Shown one piece after another: positions 15,771-23,441 of a DNA stretch of 64,000 bases. Source of the stretch: Nocardioides sp. InS609-2 (lineage in GTDB: Bacteria; Actinomycetota; Actinomycetes; Propionibacteriales; Nocardioidaceae). Positions within the stretch are counted from its first letter, which is position 1; the number at the start of each line of letters is the position of its first letter. Both the position numbers and the translations under genes were made by a program. The notes under the pieces were generated by a model. It was given only the letters and a program-made list of their open reading frames with translations. It was not told where the DNA came from and made no database searches. The DNA lies in NCBI RefSeq assembly GCF_023208195.1, contig NZ_CP060034.1, positions 1,426,001 to 1,490,000 of the forward strand, read 5' to 3'.

Positions 15771-17251
15771 CCACTGCCACCAGCCACGTCGAGCTGCGCC
15801 CCGGCGCGTACGCCGACTCCGTGGCCCTGCTGCAGGTCAGCCGGACCCTCCAGCAGCTGCCCGGAGTCGCGACCGCCCAGGTCGCGATGGGCACTCCCCT
15901 CAACGTCGACGTGCTCGCGCAGATGGGGTTCGACGTGCCCGCCGGTGCCACGCCCAACGACATGGTCGTGGCGGTCAGGCTGACCGACGACGCCGGCCCC
16001 GACGCCCTCGCCAAGGCTCACGCCGCCATGGAGAACGCCCTCGCCACCCGCACCGAGTCGGCCTCCGAGGAGCAGGCGCCGCCGCGCACGACCGCCACCG
16101 CGCTCAGGCAGGCGCCCGACAACGCGCTCGTGCTGGTCTCGGTGCCTGGCGCGAACGCCCTGGTCGAGGCGATGGACGCGGTCGAGGCCGGCCGCGACGT
16201 GATGATCTTCAGCGACAACATGCGCCTCGACCACGAGCTCGCCCTCAAACGAGCGGCGGCCGAGCGCGGCGTACTCGTCATGGGACCCGACTGCGGCACC
16301 AGCGTCCTGGGCGGCATCGGGCTCGGCTTCGCCAACACCACCGAGCCCGGACCGGTCGCTCTCGTCGCGGCGTCCGGCACCGGGGCCCAGCAGCTCCTCT
16401 GCCTGCTCGACCACGCCGGCGTCGGCGTGACGCACGCACTCGGGGTCGGCGGCCGCGACCTCTCCGCCCAGGTGCGTGGCCTGTCCACGCGCGCCGCGCT
16501 GGCCCGCCTCGACGCAGACGACTCGGTCGAGCTCATCGTCCTGGTCTCGAAGCCGCCGGCCGACGACGTCGCCGACGAGATTCGTGAGTACGCCGCCGGG
16601 CTGGGCACGCAGGTCGAGTTCGCGTTCCTCGGTGCCGGGCGACCCGACCTGACCGCCGCCTGCGAGTCGGCTCTCGGCGCACTGGGCAGGCCGGTGCCCC
16701 AGTGGCCGGTGCGCGAGCCCGCGACTGTGCGCGCATCGACCGGCGGCCATCTGCGAGGCCTCTTCGTCGGCGGCACCCTGTGCGATGAGGCGATGCTGAT
16801 CGCGACGGCTGAGCTCGGCCCGATCCGCAGCAACATCCCGCTCTCGGCCGGGCTCGAGCTCGAGCTCGGCGCAGGCCTCACAGCAGTTGGTCACACGATG
16901 ATCGACTTCGGCGACGACGAGCTGACCGCCGGGCGTGCGCACCCGATGATCGACCCGACGCTCCGCCTCGAGCATCTCGCCCGGACCGCCGCCGACCCCA
17001 CTACCTGCGTACTCCTCCTCGACGTCGTACTCGGCCATGCGGCCGAGCCCGATCCGGCGGCCCTGCTGGCCCCGGCCATCGCGGCAGTCAGCCAGCCCGT
17101 CGTGGTCTCCGTGGTCGGCACGGCGGCCGACCCCCAAGGACTCGAACGGCAGGTGGCCGCCCTCGCCGAAGCCGGCGCGCAGGTGCACCTCTCCAACGCG
17201 GCGGCCACCCGTGCTGCCGTCGCCCTGACTCTCGCGGGAGGACCCCGATGA
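15767..17251 (+). CDS. fdrA: FdrA/AllF family acyl-CoA-synthetase-like subunit
   Basis: This 494-residue protein starts at the ATG overlapping the allH stop; the open frame upstream of it is not coding. It has the succinyl-CoA-synthetase-like fold of FdrA: an N-terminal domain (VELRPGAYADSVALLQVSR), a Rossmann-type segment with IFSDNMRLDHELALKRAA and MGPDCGTSVLGGIGLGFAN near residues 170-190, and VALVAASGTGAQQLLCLLD in the next domain. It is the largest AllFGH partner and probably handles the carbamoyl transfer. It overlaps allG by four bases, indicating co-translation of a complex. Confidence 0.9.
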   Translation: MTTATSHVELRPGAYADSVALLQVSRTLQQLPGVATAQVAMGTPLNVDVLAQMGFDVPAGATPNDMVVAVRLTDDAGPDALAKAHAAMENALATRTESASEEQAPPRTTATALRQAPDNALVLVSVPGANALVEAMDAVEAGRDVMIFSDNMRLDHELALKRAAAERGVLVMGPDCGTSVLGGIGLGFANTTEPGPVALVAASGTGAQQLLCLLDHAGVGVTHALGVGGRDLSAQVRGLSTRAALARLDADDSVELIVLVSKPPADDVADEIREYAAGLGTQVEFAFLGAGRPDLTAACESALGALGRPVPQWPVREPATVRASTGGHLRGLFVGGTLCDEAMLIATAELGPIRSNIPLSAGLELELGAGLTAVGHTMIDFGDDELTAGRAHPMIDPTLRLEHLARTAADPTTCVLLLDVVLGHAAEPDPAALLAPAIAAVSQPVVVSVVGTAADPQGLERQVAALAEAGAQVHLSNAAATRAAVALTLAGGPR

Positions 17252-18663
17252 CCACCCCCACCCCCCAGCTCGTCGTCGGCGTCGGCGCCGACCTCTTCGC
17301 CGACGCCGTGGCCGGCCAGGCCGTCGACGTCACCCGCGTCGACTGGCGCCCGCCGATGCCCGACACGGCCGACGACCTGGCCACCCTGGCGAGCGACCCG
17401 CTCCGCTCCGCCGCCAACGAGCAGGCCCTCGCGGCGATGCTCGGCGTCCAGGCGATGCTCGTCGACGTCGGCCCGGCCAGCGAGGTGCTCGGCCTCCAGG
17501 AGGGCGAGTTCCTGCACGCCGGCCCGCCGATCGAGTGGGCCCGCGCGACCGGCCCGTTACGTGGCGCGCTGATGGGTGGCGCCGCACTGGAGGGCCTGGT
17601 CGAGGACCCCGAGGACGCCGTACGCCTCTTCGAGGCCGGCACGTCCGTCAGCCTCGAGCCCTGCCACCACCGCAACACCGTCGGCCCGATGGCCGGTGTG
17701 GTCACGCCGTCGATGTGGATGTTCGTGCTTGAGGACCCGACCACCGGGCGGCGTACGCACTGCTCGCTCAACGAGGGCCTCGGCAAGGTGCTGAGGTACG
17801 GCGCCTACGGCCCCGACGTGCTCACCCGACTGCGCTGGATGGGCGACGTGCTCGGGCCACTGCTGCGCACCGCCGTACGCGCCCATGGTCCGGTCGACGT
17901 GACCGGCATCCTGACCCAGATGCTCCAGATGGGCGACGAGGCCCACAACCGCAACCGCGCGGGCACGCTGATGATGCTGCGCGATCTCGCGCCGGCGATG
18001 GCGATGTCCCGGGCCGACTCGGCCGACCCTGCTGACATTGCCGAGTCGCTCAGGTTTATCGGGGCCAACGACCACTTCTTCCTCAACCTTGCCATGCCGG
18101 CCTGCAAGCTGGCGCTCGACGCGGCCCGCGACATCGAGGGCTCGACGATGGTGGTGGCGATGGCGCGCAACGGCACCGACTTCGGCATCCAGGTCTCCGG
18201 CACCGGCGACGAATGGTTCACCGGGCCGGCACAGGTCGCCGACGGTCTCTACCTCGGCGACTACGGCCCCGACGACGCCAACGCCGACATCGGCGACTCG
18301 GCGATCACCGAGACCGCCGGCATCGGCGGCTTCGCGATGGCCACCGCACCCGCGATCGTGCGCCTGGTGGGCGGGACCGTGTCCGACGCCCTGGCCACCA
18401 CCCGGCGGATGCACGAGATCACGCTCGGTGAGAACCCGCGCTGGTCGGTGCCGATCCTCGACTTCCGCGGCGTTCCGTCCGGCATCGACGTCACCCGCGT
18501 CTGCCGCACCGGGATCCTGCCGCAGATCAACACCGGCATGGCCGGCAAGGTCGCAGGCACCGGACAGGTCGGCGCCGGGCTCGTGACCCCGCCCGGAGAG
18601 ATCTTCCCGGCAGCGCTGGTCAGGCTGGCCGAGAAGGCGCGGCAGCGCCGTCGTACCCGTTGA
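17248..18663 (+). CDS. allG: DUF1116 protein, AllG-type subunit
   Basis: The 471-residue protein has the DUF1116 hallmarks EPCHHRNTVGPMAGVVTPSMW (about residues 136-156), QMGDEAHNRNRAGT near 230 and GANDHFFLNLAMPACKLALD near 270. It is the third member of the oxamate carbamoyltransferase set after AllH and FdrA, with an ATGA overlap to fdrA. No carbamate kinase gene, which follows these genes in E. coli, is found in the window, so ATP recovery from carbamoyl phosphate must be encoded elsewhere or not used. The last codons (RRRTR) are part of a 22-base tandem repeat. Confidence 0.9.
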   Translation: MTTPTPQLVVGVGADLFADAVAGQAVDVTRVDWRPPMPDTADDLATLASDPLRSAANEQALAAMLGVQAMLVDVGPASEVLGLQEGEFLHAGPPIEWARATGPLRGALMGGAALEGLVEDPEDAVRLFEAGTSVSLEPCHHRNTVGPMAGVVTPSMWMFVLEDPTTGRRTHCSLNEGLGKVLRYGAYGPDVLTRLRWMGDVLGPLLRTAVRAHGPVDVTGILTQMLQMGDEAHNRNRAGTLMMLRDLAPAMAMSRADSADPADIAESLRFIGANDHFFLNLAMPACKLALDAARDIEGSTMVVAMARNGTDFGIQVSGTGDEWFTGPAQVADGLYLGDYGPDDANADIGDSAITETAGIGGFAMATAPAIVRLVGGTVSDALATTRRMHEITLGENPRWSVPILDFRGVPSGIDVTRVCRTGILPQINTGMAGKVAGTGQVGAGLVTPPGEIFPAALVRLAEKARQRRRTR

Positions 18664-18688
18664 GTTGCGCCGTCGTACCCGTTGAGTT
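18645..18688. repeat. Two tandem copies of a 22-base repeat at the allG 3' end
   Basis: The unit GCGCCGTCGTACCCGTTGAGTT occurs twice, exactly head to tail. The first copy encodes the last five codons and the stop of allG; the second follows the stop and feeds directly into the terminator-like hairpin. This looks like a recent slippage duplication. Confidence 0.8.
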
Positions 18689-18744
18689 GCGTTTCCGTTC
18701 CGCACACAGACGCAACTGAACGGGGACAGGGGCGCAACTCAACG
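18680..18744. terminator. Bidirectional terminator-like hairpin between allG and plsC
   Basis: CGTTGAGTTGCG at 18680-18691 is the exact reverse complement of CGCAACTCAACG at 18733-18744. A third, near-identical arm, CGCAACTGAACG at 18710-18721, offers an alternative pairing partner. It lies between converging genes. The competing arms are unusual for a simple terminator. Confidence 0.6.
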
Positions 18745-18754
18745 AGCGGGACTC

Positions 18755-19435
18755 CTAAGCGTCGGGCGCCCGCTCGTTGTAGACGCCGGCGAGTTCCTGC
18801 CCGGAGAGGGCAGCGATCGCGGCCATCACCTCGTCGGTGACCATGCGACGAGCCTTGCCCAGAGGTACGCCGTCGAAGCGACCGGTGAAGTCGAGCGGCT
18901 CACCGAACGTGACGGACACCTTGACCAGCCGCGGCCGGTTGGTCCCGACAGGCATGAGCTTCTCTGTGCCGCGGACTGCCACCGGCACGATGGGTACGCC
19001 GGCGGTCAGGGCGACGTGCGCGGCGCCGGTGCGGCCGCGGTAGAGCCGGCCGTCGCGGCTGCGGGTGCCCTCGGGGTAGATGCCGAACGCCTCGCCCTTG
19101 CCGAGCACCTCCAGCGCGGTGTTGAGACTGTTGATCGCGGCCTGCGGGTCGTCGCGGTCGACCGGCAGCATGCCGATGCCCACGAACCACGCCTTCGTGA
19201 GGAACCCCTTGAGGCCGGTGCCCTCGAAGTAGTCCTTCTTCGCGAGGATCGCCACCTTGCGCGGCACCACGACGGGGATCACCACGGAGTCGACGAAGCT
19301 GAGGTGGTTGCTGGCCAGGATCACCCCGCCGGTGGGCGGGATGTTCTCCAGGCCGGTGACGTCGGGGCGCCACACCGCCTTGGAGAGCGGGGCGACGACG
19401 CGGTGGATCAGGCCGTAGAGCATGACGCCCATCAT
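18755..19435 (-). CDS. plsC: 1-acyl-sn-glycerol-3-phosphate acyltransferase (PlsC family)
   Basis: The protein is about 226 residues, starting MMGVMLYGLIHRVVAPL; an internal ATG at 19423 is equally possible and neither has a clear ribosome-binding site. The PlsC motifs are NHLSFVD (HX4D, near residue 46) and FGIYPEGTRSRDG near residue 120, plus the later GVPIVPVAVRG. It should transfer a fatty acyl group to lysophosphatidic acid at the inner face of the membrane during phospholipid synthesis. It stands alone, with terminator-like hairpins on both sides. Confidence 0.9.
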   Translation of the reverse strand: MMGVMLYGLIHRVVAPLSKAVWRPDVTGLENIPPTGGVILASNHLSFVDSVVIPVVVPRKVAILAKKDYFEGTGLKGFLTKAWFVGIGMLPVDRDDPQAAINSLNTALEVLGKGEAFGIYPEGTRSRDGRLYRGRTGAAHVALTAGVPIVPVAVRGTEKLMPVGTNRPRLVKVSVTFGEPLDFTGRFDGVPLGKARRMVTDEVMAAIAALSGQELAGVYNERAPDA

Positions 19436-19755
19436 GCCGGGTCGCGGCGGTGAGCCAGCACACGTGCTCAGGCCCGACCGCCGAGAAGTCCCGGGATGGA
19501 CGAAGGGCCCCCGCATGTATGAGATGCAGGGGCCCTTCTGGTGACCGGATCGTGGTGACGCTTCCGGTCGACTGCCCATCGACTCCGATCCCGACGCCCC
19601 GTCACCCTGGCGCCTCGGCGGCCCTGCCCAGAAGGGAAGAACTACCGCACGGATCCTCGTCTCCGAGCCATCCCGCTCTTCCCGGAGGAAGTGCGTGGGA
19701 GAAGTTCTATGTGCTCAGAACCTCTACGCACAAGGGGTTTGCCGAACTTTCTGGA
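19436..19755. other. Intergenic region with two hairpins
   Basis: No gene is supported. It holds a strong hairpin at 19503-19537 and a weaker imperfect one at 19691-19731 (GTGCGT/ACGCAC outer stem with GTTCT/AGAAC inner stem). It lies downstream of the minus-strand alkyltransferase-like gene and upstream of plsC, so it must contain both the terminator of one and the promoter of the other. No convincing -35/-10 pair was seen. Confidence 0.5.
19503..19537. terminator. Strong hairpin terminator
   Basis: AAGGGCCCCCGCAT pairs with ATGCAGGGGCCCTT over 14 positions with a single mismatch and a 7-base loop. It is followed by TCT on the plus side, with no longer T-run. It probably ends transcripts arriving on the minus strand from the DUF4129-to-alkyltransferase operon. 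Confidence 0.6.
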
Positions 19756-20184
19756 CTATTTCGCCGGGTCCGGCGTGTCGTCCACAGCCACGACCCCGCT
19801 GTCCACAGGTAGGCCCGGTTCATCCCCAGACTTGTCCACAGGGATGTCCACACTGAGATCGGCCGGGAGCTCCGCCGACCAGAAGGCCCGAGCCAGGTCG
19901 ATCGACCCCGACTGCCGTAGCGGGGTGGCCTCCTCGAGGTACGCCTGCCGGGCCTCGTCCTGGTGGCTCGGCGGCAGCGACCCGTCGGCGCGCACCACGC
20001 GCCACCACGGCACCGGACCGCCGTACGACGACATCACCGAGCCGACCTGCCTGGGTCCGCCGCCACCGGCCACGGCGCCGACAGCCTCCGCGATCGAGCC
20101 GTACGTCGTCACCCGCCCCCGCGGCACGCGCTCCACGCACGACAGCACCAGCTCGGCGTACTCCTCCGGATCGACGCGCGTCAC
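19756..20184 (-). CDS. MGMT-family alkyltransferase-like (Atl) DNA-binding protein
   Basis: The 142-residue protein starts at a GTG overlapping the upstream stop (GTGA). The fold region covers about residues 5-105: VERVPRGRVTTYGSIAEAVG, then GSVMSSYGGPVPWWRVVRADG. The methyl-acceptor PCHR of true O6-alkylguanine transferases is replaced by PWWR, so it cannot accept alkyl groups. Atl proteins instead bind alkylated guanine and flag it for excision repair. The tail after residue 110 is longer than usual, acidic and rich in Val-Asp; the DNA encoding it holds four DnaA-box-like sites. It is the last gene of a six-gene coupled operon. Confidence 0.88.
   Translation of the reverse strand: MTRVDPEEYAELVLSCVERVPRGRVTTYGSIAEAVGAVAGGGGPRQVGSVMSSYGGPVPWWRVVRADGSLPPSHQDEARQAYLEEATPLRQSGSIDLARAFWSAELPADLSVDIPVDKSGDEPGLPVDSGVVAVDDTPDPAK
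19778..19852. promoter_or_regulatory. Cluster of four DnaA-box-like sequences
   Basis: Four same-orientation NNGTCCACA sites occur in 75 bases: TCGTCCACA at 19778-19786, CTGTCCACA at 19799-19807, TTGTCCACA at 19832-19840 (matching the actinobacterial consensus) and ATGTCCACA at 19844-19852. They lie in the extended 3' coding end of the alkyltransferase-like gene. A DnaA-binding or titration site is possible; the Val-Asp codons GTG GAC partly explain the pattern. Confidence 0.35.
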
Positions 20185-20714
20185 GACGACACCTCCTCCT
20201 CGCGCGGCCGTCGAACCGCGAGAGCGCACAGCACGGTCGCGGCCATCACGCCCACCAGCCCGGCCGTCCACGCGCCGGCGACATCGACGTCACCGCGCAG
20301 CAGCCACGCCACCCCGAGCAGCACCGGCACCGGCACCAGCACGGCCAGCCCGCGGCGTACCCACAGCATCACCAGCGGGCGCCGCAGGGCGGCCTCCGAC
20401 GGTCCGTACGACGCCAGCAGGGCGGCCACGTGCGCGAGGATCAGGCAGGCTGCGACCGCGATCACGATCGGATGCAGGGCGGCGTCACCCTCGGGACCAC
20501 CCGCCCACCACGCCACCACGACGATGAGTACGACGACGCCGGCGGCCGACTCGGGGAAGACCGCCCAGCCACCTGCGAGCACCGCCACCACGACCACCAG
20601 CCCGAGCCCCGGACCCGGGCCCACCACCCCGCCCAGCAACAACGCCACGACCGGTGCGACCGTCACCGCCGCCCGCAGCACCCAGAGCTGGGCCCCGTCA
20701 CTCCGGCTCCTCAT
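20181..20714 (-). CDS. Hypothetical polytopic membrane protein, 177 residues
   Basis: I do not recognise the family. The start ATG overlaps the DUF58 stop. The protein has about five hydrophobic segments (for example LRAAVTVAPVVALLLGGVV, ALHPIVIAVAACLILAHVAA, GLAVLVPVPVLLGVAWLL) and a cytoplasmic C-terminus RRPREEEVSS. It sits in the operon position where MoxR-DUF58 clusters often carry a larger transglutaminase-type membrane protein. It lacks any transglutaminase domain, so it is probably an accessory membrane component of the MoxR/DUF58 system. Confidence 0.75.
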   Translation of the reverse strand: MRSRSDGAQLWVLRAAVTVAPVVALLLGGVVGPGPGLGLVVVVAVLAGGWAVFPESAAGVVVLIVVVAWWAGGPEGDAALHPIVIAVAACLILAHVAALLASYGPSEAALRRPLVMLWVRRGLAVLVPVPVLLGVAWLLRGDVDVAGAWTAGLVGVMAATVLCALAVRRPREEEVSS

Positions 20715-21991
20715 CGGACCCGCACCGATGGCAGCTGGGCGCGCCGGGCAAGCCGGTGCAGCACCTCGTCGAGCGTGCCCGGCCCGCGCCAGGGCACGAC
20801 CGGGCAGCCGGTGGCGGCCAGGTGTCGCAGCAGGTCTTCGCGATCGAGGCGACGCATCCGCCAGGCGAGGTCGGCCAGCGCCACGTCGGTGCCCTCGACC
20901 ACGGCCATTCGTAGGTCGGGCGGCAGCGTGTCGACCACGACGACCGGCAGTCCCCGCCGGCTGGCGGTCGCCACGGCGGTCACCACACCGTCGTCGAGCA
21001 TCGGGGAGAGGACGTAGACCACGGTGCCGCCGGACACGCCGAGCGCGAAGCCCCCGGGCAGGTGGCCGCGCTCGATGTGGGTGCGGGCGAGCAGCCCCTG
21101 CAGGCGCCGCAGGTGCCGTTGCCCGGCGGCGGGCGCGAGCCGCACGTCGTGCGCACCCAGCACCCGCAGGCCGACGCGGTCGCCGCGTCGCACGTGGTGC
21201 TCGGCCAGCGCAGAGGCGGCCCGGATGCCGAGGTCGAGGCTGCTCGCCTCGCCGTCGATGCCGTCGGAGCGACCCAGGTCGACGAGCGCGTCGAGCACGA
21301 CCAGGACGGCGCTGTCCTCCTCGGCGCGGGTGGTCACGACGTGCAGTGCGCCGGTGCGCAGCGACGTACGCCACTGGATGCGTCGAAGCCGGTCGCCCGA
21401 CGCGAACGGCCGGATGCCGGAGAACTCCGTGCCCGATCCGTTGCGGCGCGACCGGTGCGCGCCGACGAGGCCGACCGGAGCCGGCGCCTCAGCGCGTGAG
21501 TCGTACGGCGCCCGCGCAGGCAGCACGTACATCTCCTGCCCGCCCAGCGTGACCACGCCGAGCCGGAAACCCGCCCACCGGCTCGTCAGCGCCACGTTCT
21601 CGGAGCCCAGCTGCCGGCGTCCCCACCGGCGCGGGCTCAAGTTCAGGTCATGGTCGTCGCCGGCCAGCGCGACCAGCGCTCCGCCCGTCGGCCGCATCGC
21701 GACGTACGGCACTCGCTGGGCGACCCGTGTGACGGTCTCGACCTCGTCGGCGCCGGTCATGTGGAGCCGCGACACGGTGCCCTGCCCCTCGTGCAGGCTC
21801 ACGTGGTCCAGCCGGTGATCCACCCGTGCGGCGGCCCGCGGTCGCTGGAGCACCGACATCAGCGTCACCACGAGGAACGGGCTGACCAGCACGATGACCA
21901 CCGGCTCACCCAGCGTGACGGCGCCCAGCACGCCGACGGCGGCCAGGACGACGGCCCGCGCCAGGGCCGGTGTCGCCTGCCAGGCGGTCAC
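20711..21991 (-). CDS. DUF58 (VWA-like) domain protein
   Basis: The 426-residue protein starts at a GTG overlapping the moxR stop. Two hydrophobic segments (about residues 12-50) precede a cytoplasmic region. The DUF58 signature SGTEFSGIRPFASGDRLRRI followed by QWRTSLRTGALHVVTT is near residue 200, and a VWA-like segment with a DxS-type metal site variant (VLVVLDALVDLG) comes after. DUF58 proteins work with MoxR AAA+ ATPases as chaperone-like complexes. All six genes of this operon overlap by four bases, suggesting a stoichiometric assembly. Confidence 0.9.
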   Translation of the reverse strand: MTAWQATPALARAVVLAAVGVLGAVTLGEPVVIVLVSPFLVVTLMSVLQRPRAAARVDHRLDHVSLHEGQGTVSRLHMTGADEVETVTRVAQRVPYVAMRPTGGALVALAGDDHDLNLSPRRWGRRQLGSENVALTSRWAGFRLGVVTLGGQEMYVLPARAPYDSRAEAPAPVGLVGAHRSRRNGSGTEFSGIRPFASGDRLRRIQWRTSLRTGALHVVTTRAEEDSAVLVVLDALVDLGRSDGIDGEASSLDLGIRAASALAEHHVRRGDRVGLRVLGAHDVRLAPAAGQRHLRRLQGLLARTHIERGHLPGGFALGVSGGTVVYVLSPMLDDGVVTAVATASRRGLPVVVVDTLPPDLRMAVVEGTDVALADLAWRMRRLDREDLLRHLAATGCPVVPWRGPGTLDEVLHRLARRAQLPSVRVR

Positions 21992-22977
21992 GACCGCCTG
22001 CCACCAAGAGTGGGCGGTGCGGGTACGTCGGAGAGAACGGCGTCGACGATCCGCTCCCCCGACGCCTGGGTCATCCACAGCTCGGGGCGCACGGTGATGC
22101 GGTGCGACAGCACCGGCCGGGCGACCGCCTTGATGTCCTCGGGGATGACGTAGTCACGCCCGCGCAGCAACGCGAAACCGCGTGCCGCCAGCACCAGACC
22201 CAGCGAGCCTCGGGGTGACGCGCCGGTCAGGGCGTCCGGATGCTGGCGGGTGGCGGTCACCAGGTCGACGCAGTAGCGGCCGATGCTCGCGTCGACCTCG
22301 ATCTCCTCGACCGCGGCCTGCATGGCCAGCACGCCGGTCGCGTCGGTCACCTGGTCCAGGTCGATCTCCTCGCGTCGCCGGACCAGCCGCCGCGCCACGA
22401 CGTCGTACTCCTGCTCGGGGCCGGGATAGCCGAAGCTGACGCGCAGCAGGAAGCGGTCTAGCTGCGCCTCGGGCAGCGGGTAGGTGCCTTCGTACTCCAC
22501 CGGGTTGGCGGTGGCGATCACGTGGAACGGCTCGGGCAGCAGGAACGTCTCGCCCTCGATGGTGATCTGGCGTTCCTGCATGGCCTCGAGCAGCGCGGCC
22601 TGGGTCTTGGGCGGCGTCCGGTTGATCTCGTCGGCGAGCAACAGCCCGGTGAACAGGGGGCCCTTGCGGAAGTCGAACCGCCCCTCGCGCTGGTCGTAGA
22701 TGAACGACCCGGTCAGATCCGCCGGCAGCAGGTCGGGAGTGAACTGGGCGCGCGCGAAGTCGAGTCCGAGGGCCTGCGCGAACGACCGGGCGGCCAGCGT
22801 CTTGCCCAGCCCCGGGAAGTCCTCGAGAAGGACGTGCCCCTTGGCAAGCACGGCCGCCAGCACCAGCGCCAGCTTGTCGTGCTTGCCGACCACGGCCTTC
22901 TCGACCTCGGTCAGCACCCGGCCGGCCAGCCCGGCCGCGTCGGCGACACTCATCGGCGGGGTCGTCTCTGTGGTCAC
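21988..22977 (-). CDS. moxR: MoxR-family AAA+ ATPase
   Basis: The 329-residue ATPase has Walker A in EDFPGLGKTLAARSFAQ (near residue 55), Walker B in FTGLLLADEINRTPPKTQAAL (near 115), sensor 1 in FHVIATANPVEYEGTYPLPE and a conserved AQLDRFLLR arginine-finger region. MoxR ATPases remodel or activate partner proteins, here probably the DUF58 and membrane proteins of the same operon. The start overlaps the stop of the 155-residue membrane protein gene and its stop overlaps DUF58. Confidence 0.95.
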   Translation of the reverse strand: MTTETTPPMSVADAAGLAGRVLTEVEKAVVGKHDKLALVLAAVLAKGHVLLEDFPGLGKTLAARSFAQALGLDFARAQFTPDLLPADLTGSFIYDQREGRFDFRKGPLFTGLLLADEINRTPPKTQAALLEAMQERQITIEGETFLLPEPFHVIATANPVEYEGTYPLPEAQLDRFLLRVSFGYPGPEQEYDVVARRLVRRREEIDLDQVTDATGVLAMQAAVEEIEVDASIGRYCVDLVTATRQHPDALTGASPRGSLGLVLAARGFALLRGRDYVIPEDIKAVARPVLSHRITVRPELWMTQASGERIVDAVLSDVPAPPTLGGRRS

Positions 22978-23441
22978 AGGTCCTCGATTCGGGTGAGCAG
23001 TCGGTCGATCTCGGCCGCGGACAGGTGGCGGTCAGGGTCCCGGCGCAGGGCGGCCCACTCGGGCCCGAGCTCATTGTCGGAGGTGAGGTCGTCGGCGGGC
23101 ATGCCGAGTCGCGTCTCCAGCCGGGTGCGCCCGAGCACGAGGAGCCGCCGGCGCAGCGCGTGCTCGGGCTGGCGGGACGCCATGTGGCTCTCCAGGAGCC
23201 GCAGGTATCCGGACAGTACGACGTCTTGGCCGGGCGGCTGGAAGGGTGCGCTCGTGCCCACGTCCCATTCGGCCGGCGGTGCGTCGAGCGCGTCCCTGAC
23301 CAGCCACCAGACGAGCAGCATGAGGATGACAAGCAGCAGGAGCGGCACCGCGTGCGGCTCGAAGTCGAAGCGCCGCAGGGCGACGTACAGCACGGCGTAG
23401 CTCACCGCCGTCAGCGAGATGCGCCCCAGCCAGCCCTTCAT
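22974..23441 (-). CDS. Hypothetical membrane protein, 155 residues, MoxR operon
   Basis: Two closely spaced transmembrane segments at the N-terminus (ISLTAVSYAVLYVAL and AVPLLLLVILMLLVWWLV) are followed by a cytoplasmic, charged helical domain of about 100 residues ending SAAEIDRLLTRIEDL. I know of no defined function for the family. It overlaps the DUF4129 gene upstream and moxR downstream by four bases each, so it is probably a fixed partner of this MoxR complex. Confidence 0.8.
   Translation of the reverse strand: MKGWLGRISLTAVSYAVLYVALRRFDFEPHAVPLLLLVILMLLVWWLVRDALDAPPAEWDVGTSAPFQPPGQDVVLSGYLRLLESHMASRQPEHALRRRLLVLGRTRLETRLGMPADDLTSDNELGPEWAALRRDPDRHLSAAEIDRLLTRIEDL

Noticed and set aside
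19501..19579. N-terminal extension of PlsC from the ATG at 19579
   Set aside because: The extension runs through the hairpin at 19503-19537 and has low-complexity sequence unlike PlsC proteins.
19436..19755. tRNA or structured RNA gene suggested by strong hairpins
   Set aside because: No cloverleaf, no T-loop GTTCRA motif and no 3' CCA arrangement; the hairpins are better explained as terminators.
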